The notes beneath the pieces were generated by a model, which was given only the letters and a program-made list of their open reading frames with translations, made no database searches and was not told where the DNA came from. Below, piece by piece: positions 1 through 7,659 of a DNA stretch of 64,000 bases (position 1 is its first letter; every line of letters begins with the position of its first letter). Position numbers and translations under genes: made by a program. Where the stretch lies: NCBI GenBank assembly GCA_937980205.1, contig CALJKW010000033.1, positions 20,424 through 84,423 on the forward strand, read 5' to 3'. The stretch comes from an uncultured Myxococcales bacterium (lineage in GTDB: Bacteria > Myxococcota > Myxococcia > Myxococcales > Myxococcaceae).

Positions 1-515
1 GCACCGCCGAGCTCGAGCTTCACCCGGTCGCCCGCCGACAACCCGAGGTACGGGCTCGTATCGAAGCAGCCGCGCACCACGTCGACGTCGAGGTCGATGC
101 GGCGGACGGCGCCTCCGACCGGGTGGCTCACCGTCAGCAGCGCCTGGTCGTAGCCGATGACGCACGCCTCGCGGCAATAGAACGCGCTCTCGCTGAAGCC
201 GATGCCCGAGCCGTCGACCGAGGGCGGCGCCGGCCGCGCGCGGCGCTGCTTCCCCTCGACGGTCACCTCGACCCAGCCGCCCTTCCCCGCCAGGTAGAAG
301 ACGTGTCGGGCCCGCCCCGGCTCGAGCGGCACCGTCGTCGCGCGGGCGCCCACCGGCACCGACGAGCCGAGGTACCAGACGAGCTCGGCGTCCTGGATGC
401 TGCCGAAGTGCGCGCCCCGCCCGTCGACCTCCAGCTCGTCGAGGTCGAACGACGGCTCCGCCGGCAAGGTCGGGACCACCCGCAGGACCGGAATCCCCTT
501 TCGCGTCGAGATCAT
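1..515 (-). CDS. Hypothetical protein, 3' end outside window
   Basis: An open frame on the minus strand begins with ATG at 515 (MISTRKGIPVLRVVPTLP) and stays open to the window edge, giving 171 visible residues. The rest lies to the left of base 1. I do not recognise the family. The visible part is soluble-looking, with no signal peptide, rich in charged residues and short beta-like stretches, and has two Cys in a FYCREACVIGYD segment. It follows the ABC permease gene on the same strand after a 96-base gap, so it could be the last gene of that operon or start a new unit. No clear ribosome binding site precedes the ATG, so the start is provisional. Confidence 0.6.
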   Translation of the reverse strand, partial: MISTRKGIPVLRVVPTLPAEPSFDLDELEVDGRGAHFGSIQDAELVWYLGSSVPVGARATTVPLEPGRARHVFYLAGKGGWVEVTVEGKQRRARPAPPSVDGSGIGFSESAFYCREACVIGYDQALLTVSHPVGGAVRRIDLDVDVVRGCFDTSPYLGLSAGDRVKLELGG

Positions 516-611
516 GCGGGGTTGTCGGGGCCCCCGCGCCGCCGATTTCGGCCCCCAAACGCGAACTCCCTTTCCGGAACGCGACTTGGAAGGTCCGGCG
601 ACGTCTACCGT

Positions 612-1403
612 TCAACCCCACTTCGTCATCAGCCGCTCGCGATCGAACAGCCGCGTGGCCGCCACGAGCAGCGCCACGTCGAGCACCAGCACGAACGCCG
701 TGATGAGCAGATAATACGAGAACCCGGCCTTCAGGAACCCGCCGAACTGGCCCGCGGCGAGCCCCACGAGCGGCAGCACGGTCATGCCGGCGAGCTGCTG
801 CGCGAGGCGCGAGTCGCCGACGCGGCCGGAGATGACCACCGCCACCCCGTTGCCGAAGAACGCGAACAGCGGCGCGATGACGAAGACCCCGAACGTCCAC
901 ATCGGGGTCGGCAGCACCGCCGCGCCCGCCGCGACGTCGACGGTGACGCACAACAGCCCGAACGCCGCGATGCAGATGACGATCGCCGGCACCAGCGACG
1001 CCAGCGACTTGCCGATCAACAGCTCGAGCCCGCTCACCGGAGACGCCAGCAGCGGCTCCAGCGTCCTCCGCTCTTTTTCGCCCGCGATCGCGAACGACGA
1101 GACGAGGATCGGCACGAACACCGGCATGATCAGGTACACGGCGAACCAGTCGACGAGCACCTTGTCGATGAGGAACCGCACCGCGTCGGCGCCGGCGACG
1201 TTCGCCTCGTAGTAGCGCGCGATCACCTGCAGGTTCGGATCATCGGGCTGGCGCGCGTACGCCCAGACGACACCGGCCGGCACCAGCACCAGCATGATCG
1301 GCAGCGCCGTCATCGACGCGAGCAGGCCCCGGTTCTTCCGCAGGTCGAGGAAGTCCTTCCAGAAGACGGCCCGCGCCCGGCCCCACGAGAACGGCAGGCT
1401 CAT
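612..1403 (-). CDS. ABC-2 type transporter permease
   Basis: A 263-residue integral membrane protein. An N-terminal cytoplasmic stretch (WGRARAVFWKDFLDLRKNRG) leads into a first membrane segment near residues 28-50. A long exported loop follows, then about five further hydrophobic segments. EKERRTLEPLLASPV is the cytoplasmic coupling motif typical of ABC-2 permeases of the NatB/YhaP kind. The start is three bases after the stop of the ATPase gene, so the two are surely co-translated and form one exporter. The substrate cannot be read from sequence. The glycosyltransferase gene first in the operon suggests a cell-envelope or lipid-linked cargo, which is inference only. Confidence 0.85.
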   Translation of the reverse strand: MSLPFSWGRARAVFWKDFLDLRKNRGLLASMTALPIMLVLVPAGVVWAYARQPDDPNLQVIARYYEANVAGADAVRFLIDKVLVDWFAVYLIMPVFVPILVSSFAIAGEKERRTLEPLLASPVSGLELLIGKSLASLVPAIVICIAAFGLLCVTVDVAAGAAVLPTPMWTFGVFVIAPLFAFFGNGVAVVISGRVGDSRLAQQLAGMTVLPLVGLAAGQFGGFLKAGFSYYLLITAFVLVLDVALLVAATRLFDRERLMTKWG

Positions 1404-1406
1404 GCC

Positions 1407-2315
1407 TCAGACGCCTCCCTCTTCGCGCACGAGCTCGAGGTACGCCTCTTCGAGCGGGCGCGCCGCGCGCGTCACCGAGAAGATGCGGGCGCCCGCCGCG
1501 GCCAGCTCGGTGACGACGTCGGGCGCCTGGTGCTCGGTGGACAAGAGCACGGTGAGCTTCGAGCCCTCGGCGAGGCCTTGCGGCTTGAAGCGCAGCCGCT
1601 CGAGCGCGGGCAGCCACGCGGCCGCTTCCCCTTCCACCTTCACCTCGAGCGCGAGGCCTTCGCGGCGCAGCTCGGTGAGCGAGGCGACGCGGCGCAGGCG
1701 GTTCTTGATGACGGCGACGCGGGTGCACAGCCGCTCGACCTCGGCGAGGTTGTGGCTGCACAGAATCAGCGTGCGCCCCTCGGCGGCGAGCTCGGCGACC
1801 GCGTCGCGCACCGTGCGCGCGCTCTCGGGGTCGAGGCCGCTGGTGGGCTCGTCGAGGAAGACGACGCTCGGCTCGTGCACGAGCGTGCGGACGATCGCGA
1901 GCTTCTGCCGCATGCCCTTGCTGAAGCCGCCCACCGGCTCGTCGGCGCGGCCGCCGAGGCCGAAGCGCTCGAGGTACTTCTCGGCGCGCGACCACGCCGC
2001 CTTCTCGTCGACCTCGTTGAGGCGCATGTAGAAGGTGAGGTTCTCGCGCGCGCTCAGCCGGTCGTAGAGGCCCGGCTGCTCGGTGAGCAGGCCCACCTTC
2101 CGGCGCAGCGCGGGGTCCGCCAGCGCGTAGCCGCACACCGAGCCGCGCCCCTCGCTCGGCGTGATGAGCCCGGTGAGCATGCGCACCGTCGTCGTCTTGC
2201 CCGCGCCGTTCGGGCCGAGCAGCCCGAAGACCTCACCGGGCTGGACGTCGAAGGTGAGGCCCTCGACCGCGGTGCGATCGCCGAACCGCCTCGCCAGGTT
2301 TTGAACCGAGATCAC
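1407..2315 (-). CDS. ABC transporter ATP-binding protein
   Basis: A 302-residue ATPase subunit. Walker A is GLLGPNGAGKTT near residue 31, the signature is FSKGMRQKLA near 130 and Walker B is VVFLDEPTSGLDP near 150. A switch His follows in LILCSHNLAEVERL. The C-terminal 80 residues form the short accessory domain seen in NatA/CcmA-like ATPases. The start is GTG at 2315, exactly abutting the TAG of the upstream glycosyltransferase gene. Its stop is three bases before the permease start. It powers the permease encoded at 612-1403. Confidence 0.92.
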   Translation of the reverse strand: MISVQNLARRFGDRTAVEGLTFDVQPGEVFGLLGPNGAGKTTTVRMLTGLITPSEGRGSVCGYALADPALRRKVGLLTEQPGLYDRLSARENLTFYMRLNEVDEKAAWSRAEKYLERFGLGGRADEPVGGFSKGMRQKLAIVRTLVHEPSVVFLDEPTSGLDPESARTVRDAVAELAAEGRTLILCSHNLAEVERLCTRVAVIKNRLRRVASLTELRREGLALEVKVEGEAAAWLPALERLRFKPQGLAEGSKLTVLLSTEHQAPDVVTELAAAGARIFSVTRAARPLEEAYLELVREEGGV

Positions 2316-4817
2316 CTACTCGATGGTGACGAGGACGAACTTGTTGTTCAGGTCTTTCTCGATGAGCGTGACCTGCTTGTCGGGGCCGACCGCGCCTTTG
2401 AGGATGCCGAGGCGGTTGTGCTCGACGAGCGCCCACTCGCGGCCCGGCTGCTGGGCGTACTGGTAGAGCAGGTTGTTGTCCTTGATCTGCTTCACCGTGT
2501 TCCGCGAGTAGAACGTCTCTCCGCGCCAGTTCATGAGGAAGGCGGTGATGGGCTCTCCCGGCCGGCGCTGCGCGAAGTAGCGCCAGAACTGATCGCGCTG
2601 CGTCCAGTGGTGGGTGAGCTGCACCCAGTGCGACCAGTTGAACCAGAGCACCCAGGCCGTCACGAGCGCGATGGCCGTCGAGAACATCGCGACGCGCGCG
2701 CGCGCGATCGCCATGCAGAAGATGATGACGCCGCCCGCGACGAACGAGAAGCCCATCACCTCTTTGATGCTCGCCGCGTCGGTGACGAGCGGCTGGAGAA
2801 AGTCCTCCACGCGCGCCGCCTGCGGGTTGCCGCGCGCCGTCTCGATCTGAATGCCGCGCGAGAGCAGCGCGAGCGCCGGAATGCCGGCGAGGCCCGCGCA
2901 CGCGTACAGCACGTAGTCGTTGCCTTCCTTCGACTTCGCGGCCCGGGTGGCCTCGTAGAAGAACCAGGCCGCTCCGGCGCCGAAGCCGAGGCCGAAGTAC
3001 ACCATCGGCGAGGTGCGCGCGTCGGTCGCCGACACGAGCAGCGCGCCGAGGCCCAGGGCCGCCAGCGTCACCGCGAGCCCCTTGAGCGGAGCAGGCCGCT
3101 TGGCGCTGGTCGCCTCGAAGAAGAGGTAGCCGCCGACGCCGAGCAGCGCGATGGCGAGCAGGTCGTTCAGCCACAGCGGGCGCGTCGCGAACGCGTTGAC
3201 CTGGTTCTGCACCATGTCGAACGGGTACGGGCGGTCGTAGTTGTAGACGAACAGATCGGTGAAGTTCTTCGGGTTGCCGGCGAGATCTTTGCCGACGAGC
3301 ACGAAGAACGGGACGCCGAGCAACAGCGAGAGGCCGTGCTTCGCGATGCCCTCGCTCCAGAGCTTGTCGAGGAAGAGGCCGATGAGAATCGCGAGCGACG
3401 GGAGCATCGGCAGCACGTAGTGGTGGAACTTCGTGGCCGAGGCGCCGATGACGGCGAACGTGCCGGCGAGCCAGGCGGCGGCGATGACGCCGACCTTGTC
3501 GTGGGGATCTTCGCCGCGAATGGTGAGGCGGGCGACGACGGCGAGGGCTCCGGGGACGCAGGCCGACCAGGGGAAGGTGGCGAAGCCGCCCTGCTCGATG
3601 AAGTAGGTGAACGTGCCGCCGGGCGTGGTGGTGTGCACGCCGCTGGCGAGCCGGCCGAAGTTGTCGTGCACGAGGACGCGGAACCAGAACAGCTTCCCTT
3701 CGTCGTCCACCTGGGGGAACGAGAACATCACCCAGTACCAGGGGATGGCGACACCCAGGAACACCAGCAGGCCGGTGCCCACGCGCATGCGGTAGAGCTC
3801 GGCGAACAGCGAGGGGATCTCGCGGTCGTTCTTCACCACGCGGTCGAGCGCGAGCGTGAAGCCGAGCACGAAGGCGAAGAGGCCGGGCATGAGCCCGACC
3901 ATTCGGCCGATGGGGTTCGGCGGGTCGCCGAAGACGGCGGCGAAGGCGCCTCCGACGACGACGCCGGCCGCTCCGCCGACGAGCAGCGGGTTGAGCGCCT
4001 TGTCGAGCACCCAGCGGATGTGGTCCTGCCACTCCCGCTGCTTCGTCGGGAGGTGCATGAGGATCATGTAGACGACGACGACGGCGATGGGCGCGATGCC
4101 GAGCGACTCCTTCGCGAGCGTGCCGAACGAGACGAAGACCCAGAACCCGACCCACCACGCGTCGCGCCTGCTCTGCGTGAGCGTCTTGTCGACGAGCGCG
4201 ATGATGGCGCACGCCATCGCGCACAGGTTCGCCGCGATCATCGGAGTGTCGGTGACGGCCTGCCGCGAGATCAGGAAGTAGAGCGGCATCGTCACGAGCA
4301 CGAACGCGGTGGCGAGGCCGACGCGCGACGACGTCACGCGGGCGAGCGCGTACGCGAGCAGCGCCACGCCGAGGATCGAGAAGAGCGCAAACGGCAGGCG
4401 GAAGCCCCACTCGGTGTACAGGCCGAGCGCGTCAGACGGAACGAGCGGGTCGTTGCTCGAGTTCGGGGGCGCCGCGATCCCCGTGCCGAGGATCTGCATG
4501 CCGAGCGCCATCATCCACATCGAGAAGGCGGGCTTCGAGAAGAACCACGCGTTCTCCCAGTAGGGGTGCACGTAGTCGTTGCGCTGAATCATCTCGCGCG
4601 CGACCTCGCCGTAGTGGGTCTCCCAGGGATCCCAGAGGCCGACGGCGCCGAGGTACGGCAGCAGCACGAGGCCGGCAAAGGCGGCGGCGATGATTCCCGC
4701 GCGCAGCGGCGCCGGGTACTTCGTGAACGATTTGACGTTCTTCGACTCGATGAACTCCTTGCCGAGGACTGCCTCGGTCAGGGTATCGGGCTCCCGCGTC
4801 TGAGCTTCCGTCGTCAT
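2316..4817 (-). CDS. GT39/ArnT-like membrane glycosyltransferase
   Basis: An 833-residue polytopic membrane protein of the GT-C fold. Near residue 60 it carries LWDPWETHYGEVAREMI, the first-loop acidic motif of the ArnT/PMT (GT39) family. These enzymes transfer sugars from polyprenyl-phosphate donors on the outer face of the inner membrane. About a dozen hydrophobic segments follow, and it ends in a soluble region. The ATG at 4817 is preferred over the in-frame ATG at 4835 because AGAGG lies about nine bases upstream of it. It is the first gene of a three-gene operon with an ABC exporter. The acceptor (lipid A, protein or another lipid) cannot be predicted. Long members of the family like this one are common in delta-type proteobacteria. 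Confidence 0.85.
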   Translation of the reverse strand: MTTEAQTREPDTLTEAVLGKEFIESKNVKSFTKYPAPLRAGIIAAAFAGLVLLPYLGAVGLWDPWETHYGEVAREMIQRNDYVHPYWENAWFFSKPAFSMWMMALGMQILGTGIAAPPNSSNDPLVPSDALGLYTEWGFRLPFALFSILGVALLAYALARVTSSRVGLATAFVLVTMPLYFLISRQAVTDTPMIAANLCAMACAIIALVDKTLTQSRRDAWWVGFWVFVSFGTLAKESLGIAPIAVVVVYMILMHLPTKQREWQDHIRWVLDKALNPLLVGGAAGVVVGGAFAAVFGDPPNPIGRMVGLMPGLFAFVLGFTLALDRVVKNDREIPSLFAELYRMRVGTGLLVFLGVAIPWYWVMFSFPQVDDEGKLFWFRVLVHDNFGRLASGVHTTTPGGTFTYFIEQGGFATFPWSACVPGALAVVARLTIRGEDPHDKVGVIAAAWLAGTFAVIGASATKFHHYVLPMLPSLAILIGLFLDKLWSEGIAKHGLSLLLGVPFFVLVGKDLAGNPKNFTDLFVYNYDRPYPFDMVQNQVNAFATRPLWLNDLLAIALLGVGGYLFFEATSAKRPAPLKGLAVTLAALGLGALLVSATDARTSPMVYFGLGFGAGAAWFFYEATRAAKSKEGNDYVLYACAGLAGIPALALLSRGIQIETARGNPQAARVEDFLQPLVTDAASIKEVMGFSFVAGGVIIFCMAIARARVAMFSTAIALVTAWVLWFNWSHWVQLTHHWTQRDQFWRYFAQRRPGEPITAFLMNWRGETFYSRNTVKQIKDNNLLYQYAQQPGREWALVEHNRLGILKGAVGPDKQVTLIEKDLNNKFVLVTIE

Positions 4818-4905
4818 GGCGCGGGCCTCTAGCACCTTTACAAACGGTTGACCTGTTCTGCGTCACTCTCGCGGCGCGGCGGCGGCAGCCAGGCGGAGCC
4901 CCAGC

Positions 4906-5289
4906 TCAGACCGGCGAGCCGGGCTCTTCAGGCGCCGCGCGGAACGCCTTCAACCACTGCCCGCTGACGACGAAGCGGGGGAAGTTGAAGAACTGCTCGA
5001 CGAAGATTCGGCTGACGGCGTCGAGCGGGCCGTCGAAGGGGATCGCCGGGTTCTTCTCGGCGGCGTGGCCGACGGCCTGGGCCATGAACGCGATCATCAT
5101 CGAGCCCAGGCCGAACGACGCGAAGAACCACTCCGCGTGGAGCAGCGCCCAGACCACGTTCAGCGTCGCGAGGATGAACGCCGGCACCGCGATGATGTGG
5201 ATGAGGAGGTTCAGTCGGCTGCCGTGGAAGTCCCGGTAGCCCTTCCACTGCCACTCAACGAGATCAGGCCGCATGTCGGGCCGCTTCAT
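4906..5289 (-). CDS. Mpo1-like (DUF962) membrane protein
   Basis: A 127-residue protein resembling DUF962, the family of yeast Mpo1, an iron-dependent dioxygenase of 2-hydroxy fatty acids. The family-type segment FHGSRLNLLIHIIAVP is present near residue 20, with conserved His and Asn, followed by two or three hydrophobic helices and a second His region (QAVGHAAEKNPAIPF). The ATG at 5289 was chosen because the upstream in-frame codons read as non-coding. It sits alone between the GT39 operon and a divergent gene. Function in bacteria is not established; lipid alpha-oxidation is inference from the family. Confidence 0.75.
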   Translation of the reverse strand: MKRPDMRPDLVEWQWKGYRDFHGSRLNLLIHIIAVPAFILATLNVVWALLHAEWFFASFGLGSMMIAFMAQAVGHAAEKNPAIPFDGPLDAVSRIFVEQFFNFPRFVVSGQWLKAFRAAPEEPGSPV

Positions 5290-5387
5290 AGCAGCGCAGT
5301 GCGCAATCCGCTGCTCAAGCCTCGGCGCCCACCGGCTCAAGCCTCGCGGCTGTGACGAGAGGCACACGCCGTGAAGCGCAGCGCGTC

Positions 5388-6689
5388 ATGCTCCTACTCC
5401 TGGTGACCCTGGCGCTGAGCCAGTCGGCGGAGCCGTCCGCCGATCCCATCGATGACGAGAACCTCCGCAAGGCCGAGCAGATCGCGCGCGAGCTGTTGAC
5501 GCGCAAGAGACGTCCCGCGTCCGACATCGCCGTCGAGCAACCCGAAGGCGACCGGCCCCACCTGCAGTTCAACAAAGAGGTGTGGTGCGTCGAGCTCAAG
5601 CCCTCGGAGCGCGTGAAGTCGGGCAAGTACCGGGTCCAGTGCGACGAGCCGTCCCAGACGTGCTTCGCGGCGCCCGACCGCGTGCTGCGCGACGGCGTCG
5701 AGACCGAAGAAGAGCTGCAGCGCACGTCGCTCTGCTCGCACCTCTCGGCAGCGGACCTCGAGCGGCACGCCGGCGCGTACCGGTTCGTCGAGGCGGTCGC
5801 CGAAGCGCCCGACGGCTGGTTCCGCGACGAGCAGGGGCGAATCATCCAGGTGAACTTCGACCTTCACCGCCGCGTGTACTTCGGAGGGGCGTACGCGCCG
5901 CTGTTCCGCCCCGGGCCGGCGAGCGACTTCTCGCAGGCGGGCGGCGCGCTCGCGCGTGGCCGCGCGGACTTCGGCATCGAGATCGAGCTCGCCGACGAGC
6001 AGCGCCGCGACCTGCATCGGCTACACATCCTCGAGGGCTCGGCCTGGCTGGGAGGAAACGAGACGCGCATCCTCGCCACCGCGGTGCGGTACGACTGGAG
6101 CTCGCGGAGACTCTCTCCTCCCCTGTGGCTGACGACGTTCGTGGGCCGGCCGCGCCGAATCGATCTCGACCTCAACCTGAGCGGCTGGTTCGAGACGCTG
6201 CGCTTCGAGCTGATCTCCGACAAGAGCTACCTCACGCTCGCGACCGCGAACGCGGCGATCGATCTCTGGCACTCGAAGGATCTGCAGTCGTACCTGCGCG
6301 TGCGGCTGGGCCCGGCGGGCGAGCTCGACCTGCAGACGCGCAGCGTCGGCTTCCGGCCCGAGGTCGCCATCGAGGGAGACTTCACGCTCGACCCCGACGG
6401 CTTTCACCACCTCACCGGCGCCGTCATCGGAGAGAAGCTGTTCTTCGAGCAGCCGATTCCGGGGCGGCGCGTGAACCCGCAGCGCCTGCGCGCGCGGCTC
6501 GGCTACGAGCTGATCCTGCTGGCGATCAACGACTACCCGCTGACGCTCGTCGTCGATGCGCGCGCGATGTGGCGCGACGATCTGCCGAACGTGGCGCCGG
6601 GCTGGGACTTCGGCCTCGACGCCGGCCTGCGCTTCAGCTTCTGGGCCCCGCAGCGGCGCACCGCGGTTCCGGTGCTGCGGCGGGGGTGA
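5388..6689 (+). CDS. Secreted hypothetical, barrel-like C-terminus
   Basis: A 433-residue protein with a short signal peptide (MLLLLVTLALSQSA, likely cut before EPSAD). The mature N-terminus is charged and contains several Cys (VWCVELK, VQCDEP, QTCFAAP, TSLCSHL). The rest is rich in alternating hydrophobic/charged beta stretches (VYFGGAYAPLFRPG, LDLNLSGWFETLRFELI) and ends in an aromatic strand-like RLRFSFW-type region, suggesting an outer-membrane or periplasmic beta protein. I do not recognise the family. The open frame extends up to a GTG at 5352, but the ATG at 5388 places the signal peptide at the N-terminus. Its stop is one base before the next gene, so the two are probably translationally coupled. 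Confidence 0.65.
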   Translation: MLLLLVTLALSQSAEPSADPIDDENLRKAEQIARELLTRKRRPASDIAVEQPEGDRPHLQFNKEVWCVELKPSERVKSGKYRVQCDEPSQTCFAAPDRVLRDGVETEEELQRTSLCSHLSAADLERHAGAYRFVEAVAEAPDGWFRDEQGRIIQVNFDLHRRVYFGGAYAPLFRPGPASDFSQAGGALARGRADFGIEIELADEQRRDLHRLHILEGSAWLGGNETRILATAVRYDWSSRRLSPPLWLTTFVGRPRRIDLDLNLSGWFETLRFELISDKSYLTLATANAAIDLWHSKDLQSYLRVRLGPAGELDLQTRSVGFRPEVAIEGDFTLDPDGFHHLTGAVIGEKLFFEQPIPGRRVNPQRLRARLGYELILLAINDYPLTLVVDARAMWRDDLPNVAPGWDFGLDAGLRFSFWAPQRRTAVPVLRRG

Positions 6690-6690
6690 G

Positions 6691-7554
6691 GTGATCGCGC
6701 TCGTCATCGCCGCGCTCGTCGCGCAGTCGGGCGACCCGTGCTGGGACGAGGAGGGCGGCCGGCGCTTCCGGACCTGCTTCGACCCCGGCCGCGGGCTCGA
6801 GCTCTACGCCGGCGGCGGCGCGCGCGCGCTGAACGGAGGGCTGGATCTGGGCCTCTCCGTCCGCATCCGCGGAGACCGCGACAGCCGCAGCAAGGCCGGC
6901 ACCTCGTGGCTGCACGCGCACCGCGCGGCCATCGTCGGAGCGCGCTGGTCTTTCGAGCAGCGCAACCTCACGCTGATGGCCTACGAGGGCATCGCGCGCC
7001 GCCACGTCGACGACGGCTCGCTGGTGCTGCCGACGAACCCGCCGATCCGCCTGCCCTTCCCGCTCGACGTCGGGCTCTACGCGGCGGTCGCGCGCTACGA
7101 GCGGCGCGTCGAAGAGGGCTACGCCTGGCGGCTCGACACCGTGCGCGTGGGGATGATGTTCGACCCGCTGCGCTCGGCGTCGGGCCGGTTTCATCTCGGC
7201 ATCGGGCCGTCGCTCGCGCACTCGATGCGCTTCGACGGCACGCAGCTGCGCCACGAGCTGACGCCGCTGACCGCGGTGCAGGTGTTCGTCAACCTCGAGA
7301 GCGAAAACGGGCTGTGGGTCTTCCGCGCGGCCGGCCACGCCGGGTGGACGTTCGACGCGGCCGCGTTCCAGTCGGGCGCCGTGTTCCGCACGCGCGGAGA
7401 GCTCACGCTCGAGCGCGTGCTGGTCGCGGTCAACGATCAGCCGATCTCGGTGCAGCTGCGCGCGGCAGGCGCGTTCATGGACGCGGGGGCGCTGCAGCAG
7501 AACGAGTGGAGCGTGGGCGGTGCGCTCAAGATGCAGCTGTTCGCGCACCGGTGA
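6691..7554 (+). CDS. Secreted hypothetical, beta-rich
   Basis: A 287-residue protein starting with GTG at 6691, one base after the upstream stop, with a G-rich stretch (GGGGGTGAG) in the Shine-Dalgarno position. It has a minimal signal peptide (VIALVIAALVAQS) and then a Cys pair (GDPCWDEEGG, FRTCFDPGRG). Amphipathic beta strands follow through to a terminal KMQLFAHR, a pattern compatible with an outer-membrane barrel. The family is not recognised. It pairs with 5388-6689 and probably works with it in the envelope. It converges on the large lipoprotein gene. Confidence 0.65.
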   Translation: MIALVIAALVAQSGDPCWDEEGGRRFRTCFDPGRGLELYAGGGARALNGGLDLGLSVRIRGDRDSRSKAGTSWLHAHRAAIVGARWSFEQRNLTLMAYEGIARRHVDDGSLVLPTNPPIRLPFPLDVGLYAAVARYERRVEEGYAWRLDTVRVGMMFDPLRSASGRFHLGIGPSLAHSMRFDGTQLRHELTPLTAVQVFVNLESENGLWVFRAAGHAGWTFDAAAFQSGAVFRTRGELTLERVLVAVNDQPISVQLRAAGAFMDAGALQQNEWSVGGALKMQLFAHR

Positions 7555-7584
7555 CGGGCCCGCGACGACGTGCCGGCGCCCGAG

Positions 7585-7659
7585 CTGGTCGACGACGACG
7601 AACTCGACGCGCCGGTTCGCGCCGCGGCCCTCGGCCGAGTCATTCGACGCGATCGGCGG
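7585..7659 (-). pseudogene. Remnant of an OmpA-domain C-terminus
   Basis: In a minus-strand frame different from the neighbouring large gene, the DNA reads PIASNDSAEGRGANRRVEF followed by VVVD. This is the classic last 20 or so residues of an OmpA peptidoglycan-binding domain. No OmpA core (the HTD and LSxRRA region) is found in any frame upstream. It overlaps the last residues and stop codon (7640) of the barrel-ending large gene. It is therefore a scrap left by an internal deletion, not an active gene. Confidence 0.7.

Noticed and set aside
123..4832. Long + strand open frame of 1569 codons
   Set aside because: Arg-rich, low-complexity shadow of the glycosyltransferase/ABC operon on the other strand; no family features.
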